From JARIHC01 sp035546975 (GTDB lineage Bacteria; Patescibacteriota; Saccharimonadia; Saccharimonadales; UBA4665), in NCBI GenBank assembly GCA_035546975.1, contig DASZVS010000013.1:1-64000 (forward strand): a stretch of DNA of 64,000 bases, read 5' to 3'. The position numbers and the translations under genes are program-made. Numbering within the stretch: the first letter of the stretch is position 1; each line of letters starts with the position of its first letter. The notes beneath the pieces are model-generated. The model was given only the letters and a program-made list of their open reading frames with translations. It was not told the DNA's origin and did not search any database. Of the stretch, positions 8,386-16,744 are shown piece by piece.

Positions 8386-9030
8386 ATGTCTGTAGCTTCG
8401 GTTGAGGCGGTGCGCGAAGAAACTACCTCGCCGCCACTATTATTTTTCAAAGTCGGTGTCCTTGGCGCATTGCCCTTGCGCGCTATGGGCGCATTGGCCG
8501 ACACCTACGATGCAACCTATTTCTCTAGCGACGAAACGCGCTTGGAATTGATAGAAAAACGAGAAAACAGGGGCGTGCCGACCGAACGGGCGCAACAAGT
8601 CGACACCAGCCAAGTCCGGGATATTGTAGTAGCCCGTAGCATTGCAGCTCTCGAAAATGACGAAGATGTTATGCTCGATACATTTTTCAATACGGCAAAT
8701 TCGCGCAGAGTACCCTTGCGTATCGCACAACAAACCGGTGCGAAAACTGTGGCGTTGTGGCTTGCGACACCTACCCCGATAGCTGTACGACGCACCACTG
8801 AATGGGCACAACACGATGCTTTTACCATCCCCATGTCCCGATGGGATACCCCGCCCGCCAGAATTGCTGAACGGATGTCAGAGCATGTTGAAATGCCGTC
8901 AAAAAAAGAAGGCATTGACTATATCTTCACACTGCACGGCATCCGCAATGACACCGATATGGTGTTGGAAGAGTTCGAAACGCGCCTCACGCAGACCGGC
9001 CTTATAGACCGCTACGAAGAGGCCGAGTAA
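8386..9030 (+). CDS. Degenerate P-loop kinase-like protein
   Basis: 214 residues. The fold order resembles small predicted kinases (zeta-toxin/AAA_33-like): a first hydrophobic strand and turn 'FFKVGVLGALPLRAMG' (about 22-37), a second strand ending in 'FSSDETR' (about 46-52), a third 'VMLDTFFNTANSRR', and a strand 'TVALWLATPTPIAVRRT' that resembles the lid strand and Arg-rich helix. However, the Walker A position lacks the Lys and the Ser/Thr of GxxGxGK[ST], so phosphoryl transfer is doubtful. It is thus perhaps an inactive paralogue with a binding role. Leaderless promoter; single-gene unit before tRNA-Gln. Confidence 0.5.
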   Translation: MSVASVEAVREETTSPPLLFFKVGVLGALPLRAMGALADTYDATYFSSDETRLELIEKRENRGVPTERAQQVDTSQVRDIVVARSIAALENDEDVMLDTFFNTANSRRVPLRIAQQTGAKTVALWLATPTPIAVRRTTEWAQHDAFTIPMSRWDTPPARIAERMSEHVEMPSKKEGIDYIFTLHGIRNDTDMVLEEFETRLTQTGLIDRYEEAE

Positions 9031-9123
9031 CAGCCGCCGCGGCCGGATGGCACGCGGACTAGACGGACACTGTTCAAATCCCCTAACTTTCGGTATAATC
9101 ACCCCTTGTAGATCAACTGCTAA

Positions 9124-9197
9124 TGGGGATTAGCCAAGCGGTAAGGCAACGGGTTCTGGTCCCGTGATCGGGGGTTCGAATCCCTCATCCCCAGCCA
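9124..9197 (+). tRNA. tRNA-Gln(CTG)
   Basis: A 74-base cloverleaf with encoded CCA. Acceptor arms TGGGGAT and ATCCCCA, discriminator G, anticodon arm ACGGG-TTCTGGT-CCCGT with anticodon CTG, and T-arm GGGGGTTCGAATCCCTC (GTTCGAA loop). The U1-A72 pair and G73 are classic glutamine identity elements. A strong terminator follows nine bases later. Confidence 0.95.
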
Positions 9198-9205
9198 TGG
9201 AAAGG

Positions 9206-9229
9206 TCCCGTCGCCAGACGGGATTTTTT
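9206..9229 (+). terminator. Intrinsic terminator of tRNA-Gln
   Basis: Stem TCCCGTC (9206-9212) with GACGGGA (9217-9223), loop GCCA, followed by six T (9224-9229). The 70 bases beyond it, up to the racemase stop, hold nothing I can identify. Confidence 0.9.
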
Positions 9230-9300
9230 CGTGGCTCAGAAAGAGATGAGAACGGGAAGTCTAGTGGATACCCCTACACTGGAATACTCTAGCGGCCGGG

Positions 9301-10005
9301 TTACCTGTAAATTTCGCTGACCGTTGCTTCGGCAAGTACATGCATCGAATCGACTACGACATCAGCTTGAGAGTCGGCGAGCATAATATGAAAGTCGGTA
9401 CAACCCAAAACTACTGACCCGACGTCCTGCACGTAGCGATCCACCAGGCTGTTAAGCCAGGCGCTGTCCTCGTCGCCTTTGCTAGCGGCGCTGGCCCCTT
9501 CGGCGCTAACGAGACGGGCTACAATGCCATCCAGCCGCTCTTGTGCGGAATCATCAGGCAAAACACATTCGATATCGCTCTTTGCTAAGCTGTTTTGATA
9601 CATGCCGCTGCCGATGGTCTGACCAGTTGCCAAGACAGCCGTCCGGCCGACGCCTTGTCCCCGGAGATGCTTCGAGGTCTCATCAATGATGTGTAAGAAT
9701 GGAATATCTACTTCTGTACTGAACTCATCATAGAGCTCATGCACGGTGTTGCACGGTATGACTACGAAATCAGAACCAGCAGCTTCGAGTTTTTTGGCTC
9801 CGCGGATCAGTAACGGCAGATATTTCTCAAGCCCGCGCTGGTGATTGAGCAAATCTTGTTCGACCTGATAGTTAAGCGGCACGTTCCATATCAATAGTTC
9901 AGGGCGATCAGTTTGCCCTTGCTGCTCGGAAAGGGCGTTGATGTCCTTATAAAAATCTGCCGTCGTGCCCGGCCCCATCCCGCCGAGGATCCCTGCCGCC
10001 TTCAT
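9301..10005 (-). CDS. Aspartate/glutamate racemase family protein
   Basis: 234 residues, typical for the cofactor-independent Asp/Glu racemase superfamily (RacX/YgeA-like). 'GILGGMGPGTTADFY' is the N-terminal signature; the two catalytic Cys are in 'VIPCNTVHELYDE' (about residue 83) and 'VVLGCTDFHIML' (about residue 198). The second motif has Asp-Phe where aspartate racemases usually have Glu-Ile/Phe-Pro, so the substrate is open; D-Asp or D-Glu for peptidoglycan, or broad-specificity D-amino acids. ATG 10005 is preferred to the longer start because a -10 TATAAT ends eight bases before it. It heads away from the GCS2-type gene. Confidence 0.88.
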   Translation of the reverse strand: MKAAGILGGMGPGTTADFYKDINALSEQQGQTDRPELLIWNVPLNYQVEQDLLNHQRGLEKYLPLLIRGAKKLEAAGSDFVVIPCNTVHELYDEFSTEVDIPFLHIIDETSKHLRGQGVGRTAVLATGQTIGSGMYQNSLAKSDIECVLPDDSAQERLDGIVARLVSAEGASAASKGDEDSAWLNSLVDRYVQDVGSVVLGCTDFHIMLADSQADVVVDSMHVLAEATVSEIYR

Positions 10006-10072
10006 AGGCACCAATTATATACTATACTTTCCTTAAGTCTATACTATTTGTTGGGAGGGCCTCCCGTAAGAT

Positions 10073-10100
10073 TTGACTTTCAGGGGCTGCGACCTACAAT
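10073..10100 (+). promoter_or_regulatory. Promoter of the 10131 gene
   Basis: -35 TTGACT (10073-10078), 16-base spacer, -10 TACAAT (10095-10100). The 14 bases TAAGATTTGACTTT (10067-10080) are repeated exactly at 13967-13980 before the aromatic leader. The gene itself has a ribosome-binding site GGTGCGGGAG. Confidence 0.65.
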
Positions 10101-10130
10101 TAGAACATACTTTAATGAGGTGCGGGAGCT

Positions 10131-11687
10131 ATGCCACTACCAAGCGGCGAAGTTAATCTACCGGCTACGGGACAGTTGACGCCTACGCCCACCTATGGGC
10201 TGGAACTTGAGAAAGTGTTTACCCGCAAGGATGGACCCGCCCATCTGGTCGACGATAGCTACTTTACGAGGCTCCGGCAGCGTTATCTTGATCGCCATTG
10301 GGAGGCCGAAGTCAGTGACGCTGATGAACGGCTCGTTGGCGTCGTGACACCTCACGGCGTAGAGTCGCTCGACAACTCGTTCGGGCTTGGGGAAAGCGCT
10401 ACCGGGCCAATCAGACACGAAAGCGGCGGCCTAAACGAGCTCGACCGCATCGTGGCCCAACAGGTCCAAGATGTCGTGGAAGTTCTTGACGAATCAGGGG
10501 CTACGATTCTCAATATGTCCAACCACCCTCTGACCAATATTGACGATGAAACCTACGAGAGGCACGTTGTTCCTAAACCGGTCTATGAATACATGCGCAC
10601 CGTTCGCGGCTGGGATCATAAAAGTGGCATCAACGCCAAGGCACAGAATAGCCCTTCCGTCGGTGTACCGGCTGAACAGGCCGTGGAGGCCTTAAATATC
10701 ACATTGGGTCTGGGCGCTGCGCTGGTCGCCCTATACGCCAACAGCCCATTCGAGGAGGGCAATCTGGCCGGTGCTAAAGAAAGCCGCTTGCACATCTGGG
10801 ATAAGGTCTTCAAAAACCCGACATTCAGTGGCGACCACCGGCTACACCAAATGCCTGGCCGGCCGTTTGAAAATATGCGGGATTATTTCCAGTGGATGTT
10901 CGGCCCTGACACCGCTATGTATTTCATAGTGGTTGACGACGACGGCCACCCGCCTAAGAGCGAAAAAAGCGGACACGCCCATTTCATCCAGGTCGATGAA
11001 CACCCGACGGTATTGGAATTTCTCCAGAAACCAAACTGGCAGGCCACCGCCTTCGAAGATAATCGGCGCCTGACCGTAACCTCGCATATGAGCCACTTCG
11101 CCATGCACCAATTCACGCAGTTCGCCGGCGCCCGCATACGTTACGGGTTACGCGATGGAGATTTTCCGACCACCGAGTTTAACGAGGCTATGTCCGGGAC
11201 GGGCAATGAGGTTGATAACCTTTTCGCAGAGAAGGGCGCTTATTTCTATATCGAAGGGCGCGAGCCCGGCGCCAATTTCCCCGACCAAGAATTGTTCGAG
11301 ACGGCCGGAGAAACCGTCGCCCGCTCAGTTATTATGTCCGCTGCGGCACTTCATGCCGGTTTGATTCGCAACGGTGAAGCTGCGAAACGGCTTATAGACA
11401 GCTATGGCTGGCCCACGCTGCAAGGCCTGCGGGAAAGCGCCATAAAGGCAGGCTTGGAGGGCATGTATAATGATGTAAGCATGCCGCGGCTCTGCTCCGA
11501 CGTCTTATCGGTAGCAGCCGATGGGCTCGACAGCGACGAGCAGTGGATGCTCGCCTATCCGGAATATGTTATACGCACCGGGCAGACAGGCGCCGATCGC
11601 GCCTTGGCGCGTTACGAGCAGCTGTCGGGCTCGACCTACAGCAGGATAGCCCAGATTGTCCGGGAAAAAGGCATCGTTCTAAATTAA
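10131..11687 (+). CDS. GCS2-type glutamate ligase (glutamate-cysteine ligase-like)
   Basis: 518 residues. The block around 'TYGLELEKVF' (about 21-30), 'GIN' with 'AKAQNSPSVGVP' (about 170), 'LVALYANSPFEEG' (about 198-210), 'GAKESRLHIW' and 'TFSGDH' follow the order of GCS2 carboxylate-amine ligases, in which ATP activates the glutamate gamma-carboxylate for amide formation. The C-terminal 150 residues are a helical extension. Product could be gamma-glutamylcysteine or another gamma-glutamyl amide; the family is promiscuous and the acceptor cannot be read off. It lies 30 bases before an OSBS/NSAR-type gene on the same strand, so they probably form one operon and act on related amino-acid derivatives. 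Confidence 0.65.
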   Translation: MPLPSGEVNLPATGQLTPTPTYGLELEKVFTRKDGPAHLVDDSYFTRLRQRYLDRHWEAEVSDADERLVGVVTPHGVESLDNSFGLGESATGPIRHESGGLNELDRIVAQQVQDVVEVLDESGATILNMSNHPLTNIDDETYERHVVPKPVYEYMRTVRGWDHKSGINAKAQNSPSVGVPAEQAVEALNITLGLGAALVALYANSPFEEGNLAGAKESRLHIWDKVFKNPTFSGDHRLHQMPGRPFENMRDYFQWMFGPDTAMYFIVVDDDGHPPKSEKSGHAHFIQVDEHPTVLEFLQKPNWQATAFEDNRRLTVTSHMSHFAMHQFTQFAGARIRYGLRDGDFPTTEFNEAMSGTGNEVDNLFAEKGAYFYIEGREPGANFPDQELFETAGETVARSVIMSAAALHAGLIRNGEAAKRLIDSYGWPTLQGLRESAIKAGLEGMYNDVSMPRLCSDVLSVAADGLDSDEQWMLAYPEYVIRTGQTGADRALARYEQLSGSTYSRIAQIVREKGIVLN

Positions 11688-11717
11688 TATATATTACGTT
11701 TAAGTTGGTCTGACCTC

Positions 11718-12830
11718 ATGAAAATCACTAGCATGGATATCTACGAAGTGGCGTTGCCAATGGTGCGCACCTTTAAGACCGGCTTTGGCGACATCAAAGA
11801 CAAGCGCGAAATTATCGTTAAATTAACGACTAGCGACGGCCTAACTGGCTTTGGTGAATCACCCACCCTTGAAGCTCCTCTGTACAATCATGAGACGACC
11901 CGTTCCTGTCTCCAGGCGCTGGAACATTTCATTGCTCCCCGAATCATCGGTAAGAACTTCGAAACCGCCGAGGATTTCCGAAGCGCCTATGCTGATATTG
12001 TCGGCAGCCCTGCCGCCAAGAACGGCGCGGAGTGCGCCTTCTGGCATCTTGTTGCCCAACGTGATAACGTCTCTCTGAAATCATTGTTTGGCGGTACGAA
12101 ATCCGAAATTCCTGTAGGTGAAGGCGTCGGTATACGACCCATCGTCAATGAAGTCTTGGCGGACGTGGAAAATTGCCTGAGCAAGGGTTTTGCTCGCATA
12201 AAGCTCAAGATCCAACCCGAATGGGACCTTACGCCGCTCAGCGCCATTCGTAAGCGCTGGCCGGACATCGAACTGATGGCCGACGGGAATTCGGCCTACC
12301 GATTTGACCAGCACAAGGACTTACTCGTCTCATTCGAACAGTTCAATCTAAGCATGCTAGAGCAGCCGCTGCCCGCCGGTGACTTCGTGGACCATGCCGC
12401 CCTGCAAGCCCTAACCACGACCCCGATCTGCCTTGATGAAAGTATCGAATCGTTAAATGACGCCCGCACCGCCATCCGCCTGAAAGCGTGCAAGGTTATC
12501 AATGTCAAACCGGGACGAGTCGGCGGCATAGTGGAGTCGATCGCCATCCATGACGAGGCCGCCCGACATGGCATCGGCGCCTGGGTAGGCGGCATGCTGG
12601 AGACAGGGATTGGGCGAGCCTTCAATCTGGCACTAGCTTCTAAAGATAACTTCACTTATCCGGCCGACATGTCACCTTATGAGCTGTATTACACCGATGA
12701 CATAACTGAACCAGGATTGCTTGTGAAACCGAATGGCTGTATCGACGTACCCGACACCCCAGGCCTTGGTTTTACGGTCCGCGAAGACAAGCTCAAGAAA
12801 TACACTCAGGCGGCAATTACTGTTTCTTAG
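11718..12830 (+). CDS. Enolase-superfamily enzyme, OSBS / N-succinylamino acid racemase type
   Basis: 370 residues, full length for the muconate-lactonising-enzyme subgroup. 'KIKLK'-type catalytic Lys pair appears as 'RIKLKIQP' (about 158-165), metal ligands in 'MADGNSAY' (Asp about 192), 'EQPL' (Glu about 218) and 'CLDES' (Asp about 243), and the second catalytic Lys in 'NVKPGRVGG' (about 267). The 'GGMLETGIGR' block is typical of the OSBS/NSAR branch. The family either makes o-succinylbenzoate for menaquinone or racemises N-acyl amino acids; no other menaquinone gene is visible here, so the racemase role (or dipeptide epimerisation) is more likely. It overlaps the M20 peptidase gene tail to tail by 14 bases. 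Confidence 0.82.
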   Translation: MKITSMDIYEVALPMVRTFKTGFGDIKDKREIIVKLTTSDGLTGFGESPTLEAPLYNHETTRSCLQALEHFIAPRIIGKNFETAEDFRSAYADIVGSPAAKNGAECAFWHLVAQRDNVSLKSLFGGTKSEIPVGEGVGIRPIVNEVLADVENCLSKGFARIKLKIQPEWDLTPLSAIRKRWPDIELMADGNSAYRFDQHKDLLVSFEQFNLSMLEQPLPAGDFVDHAALQALTTTPICLDESIESLNDARTAIRLKACKVINVKPGRVGGIVESIAIHDEAARHGIGAWVGGMLETGIGRAFNLALASKDNFTYPADMSPYELYYTDDITEPGLLVKPNGCIDVPDTPGLGFTVREDKLKKYTQAAITVS

Positions 12831-13917
12831 CGCCGATGTGTGCAACAGCCCTCAAGTAGTTGACGAGAATCGGTACGGCGAAGTTAAGTGATTGGCGGCT
12901 AACCCATTCGTCGTCACCATGGCGGCCGCCGCCGGCTGGAGCCGTAACAACGCAGGGGATATTTCTTTGTTTGAAATGAGCGGCCTCGCTGGCGCCGTAT
13001 GATAACATCGGCGCACTCAGCTGGCCGGTAACTTCTTGTGTAACTTCTGCGAATGTCTGTAGGTAATGATTCGAAAGGTCATGTTCCAGCGGCGGCAGCA
13101 GTGCGCTAACCGCCTGCTCAGCATTGTAACGATCACATATGCTGCCAATTTTCTGCTGTAGCCGGCGCAAGCTGGCTTCGTTCACCACCCTCACGTCGAG
13201 CACCGCCGAAGCTTTATCCGGTATCTGATTGACCGCCTGCCCAGCGGCAAGCATGGAAATATTCAGCGTGTCGGTATGGGGTTTATGCTCGGCGAAGAGC
13301 GCCTTGATTTCATCCAGTAGGGACAACAGCTTGAAGGAAGCACTGTCTCCAGCCCATGGCTGCGATCCGTGCGCGCCTCTACCGTGGACTGTCAACTTAA
13401 CGGTCCACGCCCCTTTGGCAGCAGACTCAAGCTGCCAGGCATCACCGCCATCCAGCAAGACAACGCTTTTGGGGCTATATCCCTGCTCCAGCAGGTACAC
13501 TACATTATGATTACTAGCCTCTTCGTCGGTAGTGACAGCTATACCGAAGTCATAGGATTGGAGATCCGCGGTCAGCTTTTTTACAACTTCCATGTACGCC
13601 GCAATAGCGAATTTCATATCTAATACTCCGCGACCATACAGCTTATGTTCGTCACTACGTAGCTTAAATAGCGCGTTATCCGAAGCTGGAACGACATCGC
13701 CGTGAGCCACTAATAATACTTCGGGCGAGTTAGTGTGCCGAGTAGTGGCAACTAAAATATCCCGCTCGCCATCTCGAAGTATTTTTATGTGCATATTCGC
13801 CTTGGCTAGTTCCCGGCGTACATATTCAATAAGCTGGCGATTCGCCTCTACGTTACTAGTAACCGTTGGTATAGCCACTAGCTCCCCTAATATTTCTTCT
13901 AAAGCAGTACGTTCCAT
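12817..13917 (-). CDS. M20 family metallopeptidase / amidohydrolase (ArgE/DapE-like)
   Basis: 366 residues. 'VLLVAHGDVVPA' (first Zn His and the Asp), 'LYGRGVLDMKFAIAAYM' (bridging Asp), 'VTTDEEASNHN' (catalytic Glu pair) and the C-terminal 'PAGGGRHGDDEWV' (Zn His) are the M20 ligands in order. The dimerisation domain lies at about 170-280. Family members hydrolyse N-acyl amino acids or small peptides. With the neighbouring racemases and ligase it suggests turnover of N-acylated or gamma-glutamyl amino acids, which is inference. ATG 13917 is chosen because CATACT ends six bases before it. Confidence 0.9.
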   Translation of the reverse strand: MERTALEEILGELVAIPTVTSNVEANRQLIEYVRRELAKANMHIKILRDGERDILVATTRHTNSPEVLLVAHGDVVPASDNALFKLRSDEHKLYGRGVLDMKFAIAAYMEVVKKLTADLQSYDFGIAVTTDEEASNHNVVYLLEQGYSPKSVVLLDGGDAWQLESAAKGAWTVKLTVHGRGAHGSQPWAGDSASFKLLSLLDEIKALFAEHKPHTDTLNISMLAAGQAVNQIPDKASAVLDVRVVNEASLRRLQQKIGSICDRYNAEQAVSALLPPLEHDLSNHYLQTFAEVTQEVTGQLSAPMLSYGASEAAHFKQRNIPCVVTAPAGGGRHGDDEWVSRQSLNFAVPILVNYLRAVAHIGAKKQ

Positions 13918-13972
13918 ATCTTCAGTATGATAGCCTATACTTCGATCTCCCGCCATATAGACCCCTTAAGAT

Positions 13973-14000
13973 TTGACTTTATGCGTATGCTTGCTATAGT
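13973..14000 (+). promoter_or_regulatory. Promoter of the aromatic leader and DAHP synthase
   Basis: -35 TTGACT (13973-13978), 16-base spacer, -10 TATAGT (13995-14000). The leader ATG starts seven bases later, so the leader peptide is translated from a leaderless mRNA. The -35 context TAAGATTTGACTTT also occurs at 10067-10080. Confidence 0.75.
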
Positions 14001-14007
14001 TTTATGC

Positions 14008-14088
14008 ATGACAACGCAGCCACAAAGTAATTGGTTTTATTACGACAGCTTCTATTTTGCCGAAGAGGCAGGATTGGTAGTGCGTTAA
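14008..14088 (+). CDS. Aromatic leader peptide (transcription attenuation)
   Basis: A 26-residue ORF between promoter and an intrinsic terminator, ahead of class II DAHP synthase. Seven of residues 9-17 are aromatic: WFYY at 9-12 and FYF at 15-17, with Trp, Phe and Tyr all present, matching the three end products of the pathway. This is the layout of amino-acid attenuators: ribosome stalling at the aromatic codons reports aminoacyl-tRNA shortage. The sequence shows the peptide, the alternative pairings and the terminator; the regulatory behaviour is inferred from trp/phe attenuators. Confidence 0.8.
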   Translation: MTTQPQSNWFYYDSFYFAEEAGLVVR

Positions 14089-14145
14089 ATAATTTAGCAA
14101 AGCAACCACGATCGCCTCTCGAGCACCGAGAGGCGATTTTATTTT
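14061..14145 (+). terminator. Attenuator: terminator with a competing antiterminator strand
   Basis: Terminator stem ATCGCCTCTCG (14111-14121) with CGAGAGGCGAT (14127-14137), loop AGCAC, then TTTTATTTT. The leader stretch CGAAGAGGC (14061-14069) can pair with GCCTCTCG (14114-14121), with one bulged A, which would block the terminator. A ribosome stalled at WFYY (14032-14043) leaves that strand free; one that reaches the stop at 14088 hides it. Confidence 0.8.
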
Positions 14146-14168
14146 AAAAAAGTTTAAGGAGAGAAGTC

Positions 14169-15419
14169 ATGGAACAAGTAGATCCACATAAGCAAGCGAC
14201 ATGGGAGCAAGCTACGGAAATAGTCGGTAGCTTGGAAGGTTCAAGCTATGCTGAAAATTTCCAACCCACCTACTTGGACCAGGACTACTTGCGTGAAGCG
14301 GTTCACGAAGTCCTGACCACTGAAACGGTAACGCAACCTGAATACGTCGATAATCTAAGTGCCAGCCTGGCAGCTATTGCCAGCGGCGAGGATAGGCGGC
14401 CGGTAATCATAACTGGTAATTGCTCTGAGCGTGTTTTGCTCGACCAGAATTTGCACGCTCCGGCCCTCAATAGCCTGAGAGGCCTACAGATCGTGGGTGA
14501 TACGGCTCTAAGCCATGCCCTCCACATTCGCCGCGAGCGCGGACAGAACACCAAGCCGCGCAGCGAAGAGACCGAAATCATACATCCTGTTGCCGAGGGA
14601 GCTTCTGAGCCAGCTGAAAGTCCTACCCAAATAGTCATGTCGTACATGGGAGACTCCATTAATGATCCTGACCCCAACCGCCGCGAACCGGATCCCGGAA
14701 GACTCGTTGCAGCAGCCGTCCAGGCGCGTGACATAGAAGAAGAATTACTTGTAACGATCGGCCGGCATGTCCCAGCTGCGCACGAAGCACTCAATCTGTA
14801 TTACGAAAGGGGCTTCTTGCGGGTTGACCCTCGCACAGGCGAGCGTTACCTTCTCAGCGCCGATCTACCATGGATCGGTTTGCGCACCAACCAGCCGGAC
14901 AGCGATCATGTCGATCTGCTTTCGCAAGTACAGAATCCAGTTGGCATCAAACTAGGAGCCGAGACCACCGATGAACATTTGAAGCGCTTAGTAGAACGCC
15001 TCAATCCTTCACGGAAAATAGGCAAACTTGTCCTGATGCCCCGTTTCGGCCTGGACTTCCAGGACCGGTTGCCCGACTTCATGGAAACGGTCCGGGAACA
15101 CGCTTCCGGCTCCCTACTACTCTATGATATTCACGGTAGTACCAAGGCCAAGAAAATAACCGAAGCGGGCGTCGAGAAGAAAGTCAAACTCCGTTATGTC
15201 GGCGATATTATCGAGGAGATCAAAGTACTCTCCGCTGCCGCGCAGGCCGGCGGCCTGGCGCTTCACGGCGTGCACCTCGAAACGACAACCGATGATAGCC
15301 GGCTAGAGTGTATAGACGCTCCAGGTGACCTGCCGCTACATGAAGGGGGTATCGATCCCCAGCTCAACCCCCGCCAGACTAAGGCGGTTCTCAACAGTGT
15401 CGCTCCCTACTTGTCTTAG
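14169..15419 (+). CDS. Class II 3-deoxy-7-phosphoheptulonate (DAHP) synthase
   Basis: 416 residues. This enzyme condenses phosphoenolpyruvate and erythrose 4-phosphate, the first step of the shikimate pathway. 'GNCSERV' (metal-binding Cys about 80), 'IGRHVPAAHEALNLYYE' (about 196-212), 'LPWIGLRTNQPDSDHVDLL' and 'NPVGIKLG' are diagnostic of the plant/actinobacterial class II family. A good ribosome-binding site AAGGAGAG precedes ATG. Expression is under the aromatic leader upstream. The C-terminal part is unusual in wording ('LLYDIHGSTKAKKI', 'HGVHLETTTDDSRLEC') but keeps the His and Glu metal ligands in 'GVHLE'. Next to tyrS and pheA, it marks an aromatic amino acid locus. Confidence 0.9.
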   Translation: MEQVDPHKQATWEQATEIVGSLEGSSYAENFQPTYLDQDYLREAVHEVLTTETVTQPEYVDNLSASLAAIASGEDRRPVIITGNCSERVLLDQNLHAPALNSLRGLQIVGDTALSHALHIRRERGQNTKPRSEETEIIHPVAEGASEPAESPTQIVMSYMGDSINDPDPNRREPDPGRLVAAAVQARDIEEELLVTIGRHVPAAHEALNLYYERGFLRVDPRTGERYLLSADLPWIGLRTNQPDSDHVDLLSQVQNPVGIKLGAETTDEHLKRLVERLNPSRKIGKLVLMPRFGLDFQDRLPDFMETVREHASGSLLLYDIHGSTKAKKITEAGVEKKVKLRYVGDIIEEIKVLSAAAQAGGLALHGVHLETTTDDSRLECIDAPGDLPLHEGGIDPQLNPRQTKAVLNSVAPYLS

Positions 15420-15432
15420 AGGCCACTTCTTT

Positions 15433-16683
15433 TTACTGCTGCTGTTTCAAGATCCGGTGATTTTCGGCCCGGGGCTTGCCGACACGCACTACTGCGCCCT
15501 CCGTCGATTCACCGACTTCCCAATCGAGAGAAACTTTTTCGCCATCCACTCGTACGGCGCCTGCTTCTAAAAGGTGGCGGGCAGCTGACCGCGAAACCGC
15601 CAGCTCTGACTCTACCAAGATATCGATAATGCTTTTGCCCGGCGTCACGCCATGTTCGGCGATAGTATCCAGATCGCTAACTTCTCCGGCAGCGATAGCA
15701 TCATAGCGGGACTCGGCAGCCAGAGCGGCGACCTCGCCGTGCAGATCAGTGACAATAGTCCGCGCCAGCAGGCGCTTACCATCTTGCCCGCTCAGTGTGC
15801 CGTCACGCAGATTTTGTTCGATAGTCCGTATGTCATCCATCGGCATCGTGCTACACAATTCAAGTGCATGCGGCGTGATCTCGTCACCCCACAACATGAC
15901 CTTTTGGTACATCGCCGCCGGTTCATCATTCAGAGTTATCATATTGCCTTCTGATTTTCCAATTTTCTTGCCAGATGGATCAACGAGTAGCTCGCCGGCA
16001 ATCACGTATTTTTGCTTGTTGAGCATGCGGCGGACCAACCGCGTGCCGACCAGCATGTTAAAGATCTGATCGGAACCTCCCACCTCTATATCAACCCCCA
16101 TAGCCACACTGTCGTAGCCTTGCATCAGAGGGTACATCATCTCGTGCATATGCAGCGGTTTGCCGCTTTCTATACGTTTACTGAACATCGATCGCTCCAG
16201 CATCTGCTGGACGGTAACCTCGCTGGCTAAGCCGAGCACATCGGCGAACGAAAGCGGACCCAACCATTCGCTGTTGTAAACGAGCTTGATAGGGTTTTCT
16301 TCCCTGTCAAAATCCAGAATCTTACCGGCTTGCGCCCGGTAGCCTTCAGCATTTTCGAGCACTTCTTCCCTCGTCATCTGCTGCCGGGCGGCGCTTTTGT
16401 CGCTTGGATCGCCGATGGTAGCCGTGAAATCTCCCAGCAATAGAATAACTTCATGCCCCAGATCCTGCAGCCGGCGCAATTTCAACAACTGGCTTTCGTG
16501 ACCGACATGCATATCCGGCGCAGTCGGGTCGATCCCCATATAGGCCCGTAATGGCCGTCCGCCCTGAAGCGCTGTAACTAATTCATCCCGTGAAGGATAT
16601 ATCTCCGCCACGGCGCGGGTTGTCAATTCGTCGATAGCTTCGCTGTCTACAAGGCTGCGCGGCGTTTCCATGTCTCCGGCCAT
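15433..16683 (-). CDS. tyrS: Tyrosyl-tRNA synthetase
   Basis: 416 residues, class Ic synthetase charging tRNA-Tyr. 'YMGIDPTAPDMHVGH' holds the HIGH motif (HVGH, about 53-56), 'GGSDQIFNML' the Tyr-binding region, and 'KIGKSEGN' the KMSKS loop (about 230). A C-terminal S4-like RNA-binding domain ('AARHLLEAGAVRVDGEKV') closes it. ATG 16683 is used because AGAGAGGAAAGGTG lies at correct spacing; a GTG six bases earlier would overlap that site. It follows pheA on the same strand with a 60-base gap containing its own TATAAT-like box. Confidence 0.96.
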   Translation of the reverse strand: MAGDMETPRSLVDSEAIDELTTRAVAEIYPSRDELVTALQGGRPLRAYMGIDPTAPDMHVGHESQLLKLRRLQDLGHEVILLLGDFTATIGDPSDKSAARQQMTREEVLENAEGYRAQAGKILDFDREENPIKLVYNSEWLGPLSFADVLGLASEVTVQQMLERSMFSKRIESGKPLHMHEMMYPLMQGYDSVAMGVDIEVGGSDQIFNMLVGTRLVRRMLNKQKYVIAGELLVDPSGKKIGKSEGNMITLNDEPAAMYQKVMLWGDEITPHALELCSTMPMDDIRTIEQNLRDGTLSGQDGKRLLARTIVTDLHGEVAALAAESRYDAIAAGEVSDLDTIAEHGVTPGKSIIDILVESELAVSRSAARHLLEAGAVRVDGEKVSLDWEVGESTEGAVVRVGKPRAENHRILKQQQ

Positions 16684-16744
16684 AAACACCTTTCCTCTCT
16701 TAGTTGATTATATTTATATACTATTTTAATAGCGTAGTAAACAC

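Noticed and set aside
11718..12830. MenC of menaquinone biosynthesis
   Set aside because: The fold fits OSBS, but no other men gene is seen and the neighbours act on amino acids, so NSAR-type is favoured; not excluded.
16684..16744. T-box or leader attenuator before tyrS
   Set aside because: The 60-base gap has only a TATAAT-like box and a ribosome-binding site, no terminator and no specifier loop.
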